Shown here piece by piece: positions 40,592 through 48,996 of a stretch of 50,824 nt of DNA. The stretch's first letter is position 1. Each line of letters starts with the position of its first letter. Below the pieces are notes generated by a model. It ran no database searches. It worked only from the letters and a program-made list of their open reading frames with translations, and was not told the DNA's origin. The translations under genes and the position numbers were made by a program. Source of the stretch: Zhenhengia yiwuensis (GTDB lineage: Bacteria > Bacillota > Clostridia > Lachnospirales > Cellulosilyticaceae); the NCBI RefSeq assembly GCF_014384995.1, contig NZ_JACRSY010000026.1, positions 1 through 50,824 on the forward strand, read 5' to 3'.

Positions 40592-43558
40592 TTAATGTTC
40601 TATAACACCTGATTCACCTAATTTTTTAGAGAATTGATGAAGGAATGCATTAGCTTTTTTCTTTAATAAAACCCCAATAAAGATAAAGAAGATAAAGAAT
40701 AAACCAAGTACTACTAAATCTTTAGCCAGTGTCTCATAGTAAACTCCAGCGATTGCCTCTCGCATAGCACTAATACCATACGTAAAAGGTAAGAGCTCAT
40801 GGATTTTTTGGAAAAAGTCAGGTGTAACTTGTATAGGGAAAGTGCCACCTGAACCCGCAAGTTGCAATACTAATAAAACAACGCCTATAGCCTTACCTAC
40901 ATTGCCAAATAGTGATACTAAGGTGTAAACAATTGCAGTAAAAATTATGCTATAGCACACAGCTAAGCCTATAAACAATACAGGCTGTTTCACCTCTACA
41001 CCTAATACTACAATATCTCCAACTGATGCAATAAATCCTTGTAATGCTGCAAGGGTTGCAAATAAAAGATATTTTCCAAGATACTCCTCTACGGGTGTAT
41101 ATTCAAAATCTGCATTTTTGGCTTTAGTCGTTAAGAGCGCACAAAGTAATAAGGCCCCTACCCATAAGCAAAGTGTTGTATAAAATGGTGTCATACTTGC
41201 ACCATAATTTGCCATAGGATACAACTTATGTGTATTTAAAATAACTGGTGCAGCTAAGAAATTACTCTTTTCACTATTATCCATGGTCAGCTCATTGATT
41301 AATTCCTTAATATCCACATTTTCATTAATAAAATTAATTTTATCTATTACCTTATCTATATCTTCTTCTATTTGGGGTACATGGGCTTTCACTTCATTAA
41401 TATCTTCTACTAATAATTCACTCTTTTCACCTAAACGTACACCAAATTCCCTTAAATAATTTAATTCGTTTTTAACATTACCAAGTAATCCGCTTATATC
41501 TCCTGTAAATACTGAAACTTTACTAAGCTCCTCTTTAATTTTAGTTATGAAGTCAGCATCTAATAAATCAATTGTCTGATCTAAAGAGGCCTGGATATTA
41601 AAGTTAAGCTGTGCTATATTTTGCAATGTTTCTTCAAGCACTCCCCTATCTTCTAGAACACTATTTAGCTTACCTAGTCGCTTTTCAAGCTCTGCTAAGT
41701 TTACTTTAATATCTTCTACCTTCGTTTCGACTTTATCTACCTTACTGTGAGAAGCTTTGATGACTTTATGTGCTACATCCTCCAGCTTGTCTTGTACTTT
41801 CTCTATATTATCAACAATTTCCTCAACCTTTTCTCTTCCGCCACTGGTTACACTCATGATAATATTTTTTAACCCATTAGCCCCACTGGCTACTTCTCTC
41901 ATAAGCTGTTCAACAGTGGATAACTTATCTAAAATACCATTTACTTTCACGTCTATACGTGCTCTAATTGTTCCAACCACACTACTTAGCCCTCTACCTT
42001 GTACTTTTAATTGACCTAATTTTTCCTCTACAAGGCTTGAGTTATTAAAATCATCCTTCAGAGCTGTTAGACTATCTTCCATATCCTCTAATAGATATAC
42101 AGCATCACTAAATACTTCTTTGTTATGACTCATATTCTCCTTAGCTTCACCTACTAAAGCTAAAATATCTTCTATTTCACTTAGAAAATTTGTATCTAAC
42201 TCAGTATTACTATTCTCCTCTAATACTCGTAACTCTTCATCCGATGATATGATATACGATGCAGAAGGAGTCTTTTCTAAATCATGTAACGGTTTAATAG
42301 CTTCTATCTTCTCTAAAATATACTGAAGTTTAGCTAATTGACCGTCTATCCCTTCAGCCACTCCCTCAATAGTTTTTCGTAAGCTTTGAATTTGATCTGC
42401 TAATTTATAATGAATATGCTCTATCTTGCTTAAAACCTTTAAAGCACCTTCAGGTGTATCTAAATTTAATTTCAATTCTTCTAACGCATTTATGTAATCA
42501 TTTAAAGTACTTATAAGCTCATGTTCTACATCACTAACCGTACTACTTATATCTTGATCTAATTCACCTAACTTATTTGTAATTCCCGTTAGACGCTCTT
42601 TTATCCCTTCTAGCTTTGCAATACCTTGATCAATATCATTGATAAGTACAGGCTTATTAAGCTCTATAGCTTCTTTAAGCTCAGTAGTAGAGCGTGCTAT
42701 ATCTGCAAAAATTGTTTGGATAAGTATCAGGTCTTCTTTTATTTCAGGAATTACTTCTTCTGGTTTAGTGCTTAGTTCATCTAAAGTTTGAGTAATATCA
42801 TCATTAAAGCCTATAAGCTGGCTTATTATTTTTTCTAATTGAATTATATTTTGATCTTGCCTATCAACAAATACTTTACCATCCCTTGCTTTTTCTGTAA
42901 GATACTCTAACCCCACCTCTAAAGTTGGGAACTTATCCTGCAGGCCTATTATCATATTTTCTAATTTTTCAATAGTAGGATATTGTTTATCGACCTCAAC
43001 GCCCACAGAGTGCATAACTTCAATCACTTTATCTGCTACTGTTTCAATAAAAGAACTTGTAATTTGACTTTGTATCGTTGCTGCACCTTTATCTGTAATC
43101 TTTGGTGCAATAGCATTAATCTTTTCATTGACATAGTATTCAAGTTGCGGCTTAACAGGTTCTTTATCTATAAGGGTTAATATCTTTTTAGAAAAGTCCT
43201 CAGGAATAATAATAGTTGCATAAACATTTCCTTTGTTCAATTCTGCAAGTGCCTCTTCTCGATTCTCAAAAAAAGTCCAACCTAAACTTTCATTTTCCTT
43301 GAGAGAGCTTACAACCTCTGTTCCAATATTGACTTCACTCCCTTTAATACTGCTACCTTTATCTTCATTCACAACACTTATCTTAATACCTTTAGTATTT
43401 CCATAAGGATCCCAAGAAGCATAAATGTTAACCCATGCATAAAGAGATGGTAATAAGATTAAGCCTCCTAATACAACTAGACTAACCCAGTTCCTACATA
43501 TTTTTGAAAGATCTACTTTATAAATCTTTAAACTATTTTTCAGTAATTTTATTAGCAC
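40592..43558 (-). CDS. YhgE/Pip-domain membrane protein
   Basis: This 988-residue protein of the YhgE/Pip family is related to ABC-2 type permeases. There is one membrane helix at the N-terminus (residues 22-45), then KGIKISVVNEDKGSSIKGSE and GNVYATIIIPEDFS, which are family hallmarks. A long extracellular coiled coil covers about 150-790, and five or six membrane helices lie at the C-terminus (LWVGALLLCALLTT to FFIFFIFIGVLLKK). Homologues include the Lactococcus phage infection protein and type VII-secretion-linked proteins. The extracellular coil is unusually long. It starts on GTG after AAGGAG and is monocistronic. Confidence 0.88.
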   Translation of the reverse strand: MLIKLLKNSLKIYKVDLSKICRNWVSLVVLGGLILLPSLYAWVNIYASWDPYGNTKGIKISVVNEDKGSSIKGSEVNIGTEVVSSLKENESLGWTFFENREEALAELNKGNVYATIIIPEDFSKKILTLIDKEPVKPQLEYYVNEKINAIAPKITDKGAATIQSQITSSFIETVADKVIEVMHSVGVEVDKQYPTIEKLENMIIGLQDKFPTLEVGLEYLTEKARDGKVFVDRQDQNIIQLEKIISQLIGFNDDITQTLDELSTKPEEVIPEIKEDLILIQTIFADIARSTTELKEAIELNKPVLINDIDQGIAKLEGIKERLTGITNKLGELDQDISSTVSDVEHELISTLNDYINALEELKLNLDTPEGALKVLSKIEHIHYKLADQIQSLRKTIEGVAEGIDGQLAKLQYILEKIEAIKPLHDLEKTPSASYIISSDEELRVLEENSNTELDTNFLSEIEDILALVGEAKENMSHNKEVFSDAVYLLEDMEDSLTALKDDFNNSSLVEEKLGQLKVQGRGLSSVVGTIRARIDVKVNGILDKLSTVEQLMREVASGANGLKNIIMSVTSGGREKVEEIVDNIEKVQDKLEDVAHKVIKASHSKVDKVETKVEDIKVNLAELEKRLGKLNSVLEDRGVLEETLQNIAQLNFNIQASLDQTIDLLDADFITKIKEELSKVSVFTGDISGLLGNVKNELNYLREFGVRLGEKSELLVEDINEVKAHVPQIEEDIDKVIDKINFINENVDIKELINELTMDNSEKSNFLAAPVILNTHKLYPMANYGASMTPFYTTLCLWVGALLLCALLTTKAKNADFEYTPVEEYLGKYLLFATLAALQGFIASVGDIVVLGVEVKQPVLFIGLAVCYSIIFTAIVYTLVSLFGNVGKAIGVVLLVLQLAGSGGTFPIQVTPDFFQKIHELLPFTYGISAMREAIAGVYYETLAKDLVVLGLFFIFFIFIGVLLKKKANAFLHQFSKKLGESGVIEH

Positions 43559-43742
43559 GATTTTACTCCTTCCTATGTATCCATAGAATTTTCAATCTAA
43601 TATTACATGCTTATTACATCCCATAACAATAGACAAAAGTCTTTGTTTGTCTAAAACTTATTTTTAGACTTGCTTAATTAGATTTGTTTTTTATAGTGCC
43701 TTACTTTAAAATAATATGTACACCCTAAAGTAGATTCATTAT

Positions 43743-43793
43743 AAAAAAATAGCAATCAAGAAGTTTCCTTCAAAATTGCTACTTTTATTTTAT
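43743..43793 (-). terminator. Terminator of the TPR protein gene
   Basis: On the minus strand AGTAGCAAT pairs with ATTGCTA over a loop of about 20 bases and is followed by TTTTTTTAT. The rest of the spacer 43559-43863 shows nothing recognisable. Confidence 0.65.
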
Positions 43794-43863
43794 AGTATCA
43801 CTTATATTTTCTACATTTTTTAATGGCTAATCAGTTATTAACTCTACCATTGGGAACTATGTC

Positions 43864-44691
43864 CTATGCCCCAATGTGCCCTCCCACTTCTTTAAGTTTA
43901 CATTGTATATCTTCCTCAGTTAGTGTATAGATATGAGAAAATTTCTTTTCTAATGCCATATTGAAGTACTTAAGGGCACCTTTATATTTTTCACATCCTT
44001 GTAAAATCAGAGCATAGTAGTAATAAGGTTCTGGGAAGTTTGCATAATCAGCTATAAGCTCTTTATAAAGTTTAACAGCCTCTTTCTCATGACCTGCATA
44101 GTAATAACTTGTTGCAAGATTACATTTAATACGCTCACTGGTATTATTAAACTCAAACGCTTTTAAGTTAAACTCCAGTGCCTTTTTATAATTTTTCGCA
44201 CATATAAGGAGATAACCTAAAGTCTCATAAATAAGAATACTATCTTTATCATTTAAAAGTGCTTCATAAATCTCAATGGCTCTATGTAAGCCGCCTTGTT
44301 TCCAAATACTTAATGCATTTGTTGCATTATAGTTAAGACGCTCATTATCATCCATGGTATCATAGCTAAGTGTCCCTAAAATTTTTGCGCCTTCATTTAT
44401 TTTACCTTCACTTATTAAACGATACGCATATAAGATTTTAACCATACCCGGGCACCCTTCTAGTTGAATAGCCTTTTCATAAAGCATAAAGCTCTTCTCA
44501 ATCTGCCCCTTCTTATAAGCAGATGCGGCTGAAGATGCAAGAAAAGCTGCTCTTTGTTTGTACATGACAAAGCCAAAAGAAACTATAAAAACGATAACAC
44601 CTAAAAGAATATTCCTTAGAAAAAAGGAACAAATGAAACTAAGCACAACCCCTAAGAGTAAAATGGTATTAGCAGAATTCGTTTTTCTCAT
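43864..44691 (-). CDS. Membrane-anchored TPR protein
   Basis: This 275-residue protein has two hydrophobic helices at the N-terminus (residues 9-46, ANTILLLGVVLSFICSFFLR, NILLGVIVFIVSFGFVMY). At least five tetratricopeptide repeats follow (KSFMLYEKAIQLEG, RAIEIYEALLNDKD, KALEFNLKAFEFNN, EAVKLYKELIADYANFP, GALKYFNMALEKKFS). It is probably a cytoplasmic-facing scaffold on the membrane. The gene is downstream of the truncated VWA-like gene with a 74-base gap. Ribosome binding site AAAGGAG. The partner is unknown. Confidence 0.82.
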   Translation of the reverse strand: MRKTNSANTILLLGVVLSFICSFFLRNILLGVIVFIVSFGFVMYKQRAAFLASSAASAYKKGQIEKSFMLYEKAIQLEGCPGMVKILYAYRLISEGKINEGAKILGTLSYDTMDDNERLNYNATNALSIWKQGGLHRAIEIYEALLNDKDSILIYETLGYLLICAKNYKKALEFNLKAFEFNNTSERIKCNLATSYYYAGHEKEAVKLYKELIADYANFPEPYYYYALILQGCEKYKGALKYFNMALEKKFSHIYTLTEEDIQCKLKEVGGHIGA

Positions 44692-44765
44692 CGTCTTCTC
44701 CTTTATATTTTATCTATAAATAATTAAAAAATTATATCATTTACTAGATATCTAGTCAAATTTAC

Positions 44766-45764
44766 TTAAAAGATTGGCGCTTGATTATTCATTGAATACC
44801 CATCACTTCTCACATCACTCATTTCTAAGCTAGTATCCTTTATTTCAATCTTGCTCAGTTTTTTAACTGCCCCATAAGACTCTTTTAGTGAAAGGCTGTC
44901 CCCTCGTCCAGAAATGACCCATAGAACTTTATAGCCTCTAGGAATAACCTGTAATTTTTCTTCACCTTTACCATCTGTGAAATAGATGAGTAAATTAATG
45001 TTTTTCTTATTAGCGTAATCAAAAACTGGCGTAAATCTGGTCCCCCCACTTGCACACCTTCTCTCTTGAACATCACGTACAGATTTTACTTTATAGGCAC
45101 ATCTAATTTGGTCATCACATTCTATAAGCGTAATCTCATGATTATAATTCTTGACAATATGAAGTACTTCCTTTATAGCTTGGTTAAACTCTTCCTGGCT
45201 CATACTTCCACTTATATCAACTGCAACAGCTATTTCTGCCTTGTGGTTTCTAAGCTGCCCTCTTAAATCTAGCCTTTCTGGTTGCCTTCTATTACGTCTT
45301 GTTATGGTCTTCTTTTTATTACTTTCAATGGTTCCCATTAATCTACTAAGATATAAATTCCAAGGCAATTCCCCCTTACTACTTTTAAGAGATGCAATCA
45401 TACCTTCTAAATGAGCGGGTATACTCCCTTTCTGTGCATGAGTTATAAATTTCTGTGTAAACTCTTTAAGGGTTTTCTCATCTATTTCATCAGACTCTTC
45501 CCACAGGTCATGTGTGCTTCCTGGATTATAAGAATCGTCTATCTCACCCTCTTCATCTTCTTCTAGCAAATCAAAAGCTATTTGAAGCTTCTCGGCGTAA
45601 TATTCAAAAGGTTCATAAGGCTCAAGCTGCAGACCATACTTAATGTTAACTTGTTTTAAAGTGGTCGCATAAGGTGGAAGGTAATCTAAATATTTATTAA
45701 CTACTATGTCCATGGCCATATTAAGCACTCTTGTAGCATATCTACCTTTTAACTCTCGCGCCCT
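44766..45764 (-). pseudogene. VWA-like (DUF2201-type) protein, 5'-truncated
   Basis: The C-terminal VWA-like domain is intact: MIDAS motif DISGSMSQ, then GGTRFTPVF and FTDGKGEE. An acidic linker (FDLLEEDEEGEIDDSYNPGS) and part of the DUF2201 N-terminal region precede it. The frame stays open upstream of the first possible start (GTG at 45728), encoding IRARELKGRYATRVLNMAMD, which reads as the middle of that N-terminal domain, until stops at 45795. The family's usual HExxH metallopeptidase-like segment and the AAA/MoxR ATPase normally encoded upstream are absent. No good ribosome binding site precedes the GTG. It is most likely a remnant left by a deletion, though a short protein might still be made. 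Confidence 0.65.
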
Positions 45765-45934
45765 TATTAAATAATAATCATTATTATAACATATTTATTA
45801 ATCAAATAATATCTTTATCTTTGCATCATTCCAATAAATGCTCTTTCTAACTATCCTACTCTGTTTATTTGTTCATCTAGAAATGTAAATTTTTCATCAA
45901 TATATGTTATTTGAAAATAATTAATTACTTCGTA

Positions 45935-45963
45935 TTGACTTTTATTTTTTATTTATGTATAAT
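45935..45963 (+). promoter_or_regulatory. Promoter of the c-di-GMP riboswitch transcript
   Basis: TTGACT (45935-45940), a 17-base spacer and a perfect TATAAT (45958-45963) give a strong promoter. The transcript would start near 45970, about 46 bases before the aptamer. Confidence 0.8.
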
Positions 45964-46015
45964 TTTTTCGACAGAACAAACATATGTTTAATTATAAACA
46001 TAAATTTAAATTAAA

Positions 46016-46093
46016 TGGGCAAACCTTGGGAAACCTTGGGACGCAAAGCTATAGGGGTTAAGGTTTTTTTAAACTATACCAGCCAGTTGCCAA
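46016..46093 (+). promoter_or_regulatory. Cyclic di-GMP-I (GEMM-I) riboswitch aptamer
   Basis: The conserved class I c-di-GMP aptamer is plain: GGGCAAACC at 46017-46025, a GAAA tetraloop in P2, the invariant GGGACGCAAAGC at 46038-46049, a P3 stem TATAG/CTATA, and the 3' closing ACCAGCCAGTTGCC at 46078-46091 pairing GGCAA with TTGCC. It binds the second messenger c-di-GMP and controls the secreted protein gene at 46332. Confidence 0.94.
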
Positions 46094-46122
46094 AAAGTCA
46101 TAAACTTTTTGTTATTATTTTT
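46091..46122 (+). terminator. Riboswitch expression-platform terminator
   Basis: CAAAAAGT (46091-46098) pairs with ACTTTTTG (46104-46111), followed by TTATTATTTTT. The stem takes the last base of P1, so aptamer and terminator compete only at one base. Whether ligand turns the gene on or off cannot be settled by eye. A second small hairpin (TCTC/GAGA with TTTTTT, 46139-46158) follows. Confidence 0.65.
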
Positions 46123-46331
46123 GATAGGATAATTTTACTCTCTTTGAGGAGATTTTTTATTGCAAGATTATAATACTTACTCTAAACTTGCATAAAATTC
46201 TTTATAAAAAATATCCTTCTGTACTTTAAAAAGTTAATACAGACTAAGGCATAGCTATGATAATAGCCTACTTCTAATTTAAATCATTTTTTCTGTTTAA
46301 AAATTTTAAAAAGATAAAATGAGGTGTTAAA

Positions 46332-47105
46332 ATGAACAAATTTATGAAGTCACTATTAATCACAGGTATTGTTGCATCAAATGCTACAGCAGTATTGGCA
46401 ACAACACCACAAAATGTCAGAGTATTAGAGCAAAGAGTAGCTACATCAGCTACACTTAAAGCTGAACAGGCATCTGTTAATTACTCAAATTTCATTAAAA
46501 ATGGTGGTGGAGAACTTTGGGTTAATCTAACACTTGAGGGTGCTCAGTTTAATACAAATGATCCTTATAAAATCAAAGATGCCATTACACAAAATTATGA
46601 TATTCAAACAACTTTAGCTGTAGGCAATGATGGAAAATCTATTGAAGTTGGTGTTTATAAACCAAATGCAGGTATTGAATATATTAATAATTGGGAAATC
46701 ACAATTGATTCTTCTGTATTAACATGTGATAACGATGTAACAATTAAAATTCCAGTTCTCAAAGACATCCCTACAGTAAATACTCCAAAAGTTATCACAG
46801 ATAGAAAAAGTATAACAGTTAAAGAGCTTGAAGAAGGTTTCATTATTAATCTTGAAGGCATAAATGGAGCTTACTTTAATACAGGATGTTTAGGAGGTTT
46901 TATTCGCCAAAGTATAATGCGTACTTCTAATATTGCTGTTAACCCATTACCATACTGCGATGGTCTTAATTCTACAAAAGTTAAACTTCATATTAAATCT
47001 TTAAATCCTGTACCTTACTATCGTGACACATTAGAATTTAGAATAGAAGGTGAAGCGACAAACTCTTCAGTACCACTCCTTGTAAGCCTTCCTATTATCA
47101 GATAA
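46332..47105 (+). CDS. Secreted protein of unknown function under c-di-GMP riboswitch control
   Basis: I do not recognise a named family for this 257-residue protein. It has a signal peptide (MNKFMKSLLITGIVASNATA, cleavage near residue 24). Two similar beta-rich units follow, about residues 58-130 and 170-250. Matching landmarks are VNLTLEGAQFNTND with INLEGINGAYFNTG, KIKDAITQNYDI with FIRQSIMRTSNI, and the strands before WEITIDSSVL with those before LEFRIEGEAT. The two units are probably an internal duplication. Two Cys (206ish and 221) could form a disulfide in the second unit. There is no LPXTG, SLH or lipobox. GAGGTG lies six bases before the ATG. A role at the surface tied to the sessile/motile switch is inferred from the riboswitch. 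Confidence 0.8.
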   Translation: MNKFMKSLLITGIVASNATAVLATTPQNVRVLEQRVATSATLKAEQASVNYSNFIKNGGGELWVNLTLEGAQFNTNDPYKIKDAITQNYDIQTTLAVGNDGKSIEVGVYKPNAGIEYINNWEITIDSSVLTCDNDVTIKIPVLKDIPTVNTPKVITDRKSITVKELEEGFIINLEGINGAYFNTGCLGGFIRQSIMRTSNIAVNPLPYCDGLNSTKVKLHIKSLNPVPYYRDTLEFRIEGEATNSSVPLLVSLPIIR

Positions 47106-47124
47106 TTAATTTTTCATATAACTT

Positions 47125-47160
47125 TAAGACCCTCAAACTAAGTTCGAGGGTCTTATTAAT
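47125..47160 (+). terminator. Terminator of the c-di-GMP-controlled gene
   Basis: TAAGACCCTC (47125-47134) pairs with GAGGGTCTTA (47146-47155), followed by TTAATTTT. Confidence 0.75.
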
Positions 47161-47230
47161 TTTAAGTAAATTTTTTAATATATTTATCTAAATTTTCTTC
47201 TGTTTGATTTTAGACAATACTTACCCATTC

Positions 47231-47266
47231 AAAAAGAGACTAAGCCCCCCAGCTTAGTCTCTTTTT
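47231..47266. terminator. Strong bidirectional hairpin
   Basis: AAAAAGAGACTAAGC (47231-47245) and GCTTAGTCTCTTTTT (47252-47266) form a 15-bp perfect stem with a short loop and T/A tails on both sides. Confidence 0.7.
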
Positions 47267-47325
47267 CCTTGATACAGTTTTTTACTCTATCTATATGTAT
47301 CATACGAATTTTGCCCTATTATATT

Positions 47326-47351
47326 AATAACATAACATATGTTATTTTTCA
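47326..47351. other. Small AT-rich hairpin
   Basis: AATAACATA and TATGTTATT form a 9-bp stem with a 3-base loop, followed by TTT. It is a weak structure between two terminators. Confidence 0.4.
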
Positions 47352-47375
47352 ATAGGCTATTTTATTTTTAAGATT

Positions 47376-47453
47376 AATAGTAGACAAAGCTGAGCCTATG
47401 CCGTTGTTTTCAAGAAGAAAACTGCATAGCACTCAGCTTTTTGTCTATTATTA
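47376..47453 (-). terminator. Long branched terminator behind the DUF2812 gene
   Basis: An outer stem AATAGTAGACAAAGCTGAG pairs with CTCAGCTTTTTGTCTATTATT (one bulge), then TATGC with GCATA, and the tip is GTTTTC/GAAAAC. It lies 40 bases past the stop of the minus-strand membrane protein gene. Confidence 0.65.
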
Positions 47454-47494
47454 TCTTAAGTGAAATTGTCTCATTCTCTTATATCGTTAGGCTT

Positions 47495-48799
47495 TTATGG
47501 GTTAAGTACCTCTTTAATGATATCTGCATTGACTTTATGGTAGAAGTCAATTTCTTCACTATCGATAAACAGAATAGTATCATCTTTGCGCAAAAGCAAC
47601 TCATTCCAATTCTGATGTTTATACGCTTCATCTGCTCCAAAATAACTTCCATCAACCTTTTCTAGTGCCCCATAAGCAATACTTTCATCAGAATGACGTT
47701 CATAAAGTTTATCCCATACTATTTGCGCACTCCTCTCATTCTTACAATCATAATACGCTATATTAAAACTCATCCCCTCATAATTTTCCCTATAATCATA
47801 ATACTTATTAAGAACAAAACTCTCTCCTGAGTCAATGCTTACCCATTCTATTTGAGCATTTTCATACCCTGGGAAGTTCCTAAGGCTTAATACCCCTACC
47901 CTTTTTGCTTCTGCTATTTCATCCTCTAGAAGCGGTCTTTCATAAGAGGTTCTAGAAATCGAAGTTATAATAAACATAAAAGTTGCGCAAATAATAGCGA
48001 CTATACCTATGCCATATAAGAGATGGATATACACCTTCTTTTCCTTTGTCTTAGGTGATACATTATAATAATGCTTTTTATATAAGATAGTGATGATTAT
48101 AACTGCACCTAGCATGGCTACTAGTGGCACAAATACCTTTAAATTCATTTCGCTATCACACATCCTATTAATCACTCTAAACAATAAGATCACTATAACG
48201 CCATAATACACATTTCGCCTATACTTTGCCCCCTTCAAGGTTGGCTCATAATCTTCTTGTCGTAAGCTTTTGATAATAAATATAATCAGATAAATACTAT
48301 ACAAGCTGTATGTGCCACCTATTGCCAACTTCATAAAAGCTGACTGTAAGGACATATTATCTAATAAATCATAATAATTCATTGTCGTTAACTCTCTAAC
48401 ACCCCACATAAGCCACAAAATACTAAAAAGAACCATCCATCCTTCTCTTGCGATGATGGTGTTCATCACTTGATTTTTCTTAATCTCCCCATATTTATGG
48501 ATAGGCGTAGGTTCTATATCTTTCTTTGCCTTATAAATATATATATAATTCCCCGCCTTAATCTCTTGCCACTCTGAGGTTTTATACAAGCCTTCATATT
48601 CCTTTAGCATATTATCATCCAGCACCTCCACACAATAACGAATGTGGCGTGGCTTACTAGCTCTAAATTTACCAAATCCTAGAGTACCTATCTTTTCTAG
48701 TTCATACCCTTTCTGTCCCATTTCTTCGAGATAGATTTCAAGTGCTTTATAATCGATTGTTAAATAGCTTAAAAAGCGATATATATATTTTTCACCCAT
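47495..48799 (-). CDS. DUF2812-domain membrane protein
   Basis: This 434-residue protein begins with a DUF2812 domain (residues 5-110, GYELEKIGTLGFGKFRASKP, HIRYCVEVLDD, WQEIKAGNYIYIYKA). About six membrane helices (roughly 120-295) and an extracellular or cytoplasmic tail of about 130 residues follow. DUF2812 genes usually sit next to a PadR-type regulator and are thought to respond to envelope stress. No PadR gene is in the window. The ribosome binding site GGGGAGG is strong. The function of the tail is unknown. Confidence 0.8.
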   Translation of the reverse strand: MGEKYIYRFLSYLTIDYKALEIYLEEMGQKGYELEKIGTLGFGKFRASKPRHIRYCVEVLDDNMLKEYEGLYKTSEWQEIKAGNYIYIYKAKKDIEPTPIHKYGEIKKNQVMNTIIAREGWMVLFSILWLMWGVRELTTMNYYDLLDNMSLQSAFMKLAIGGTYSLYSIYLIIFIIKSLRQEDYEPTLKGAKYRRNVYYGVIVILLFRVINRMCDSEMNLKVFVPLVAMLGAVIIITILYKKHYYNVSPKTKEKKVYIHLLYGIGIVAIICATFMFIITSISRTSYERPLLEDEIAEAKRVGVLSLRNFPGYENAQIEWVSIDSGESFVLNKYYDYRENYEGMSFNIAYYDCKNERSAQIVWDKLYERHSDESIAYGALEKVDGSYFGADEAYKHQNWNELLLRKDDTILFIDSEEIDFYHKVNADIIKEVLNP

Positions 48800-48996
48800 C
48801 TATTTTCCTCCCCATCAAAATCAGTCTTACTATTAGGCACCCATTCATATATTTTATTCGTGTCTATTCATAAATTCATTATATCAATTCAAAATTTTCA
48901 ATACAATTTTAATTAACCCTAGCTACATCTCTTTTAAAGCCATACTAACTTTAGTCCATTGATATGCATCAGACGTATATCCTTTAATACCTTTTA

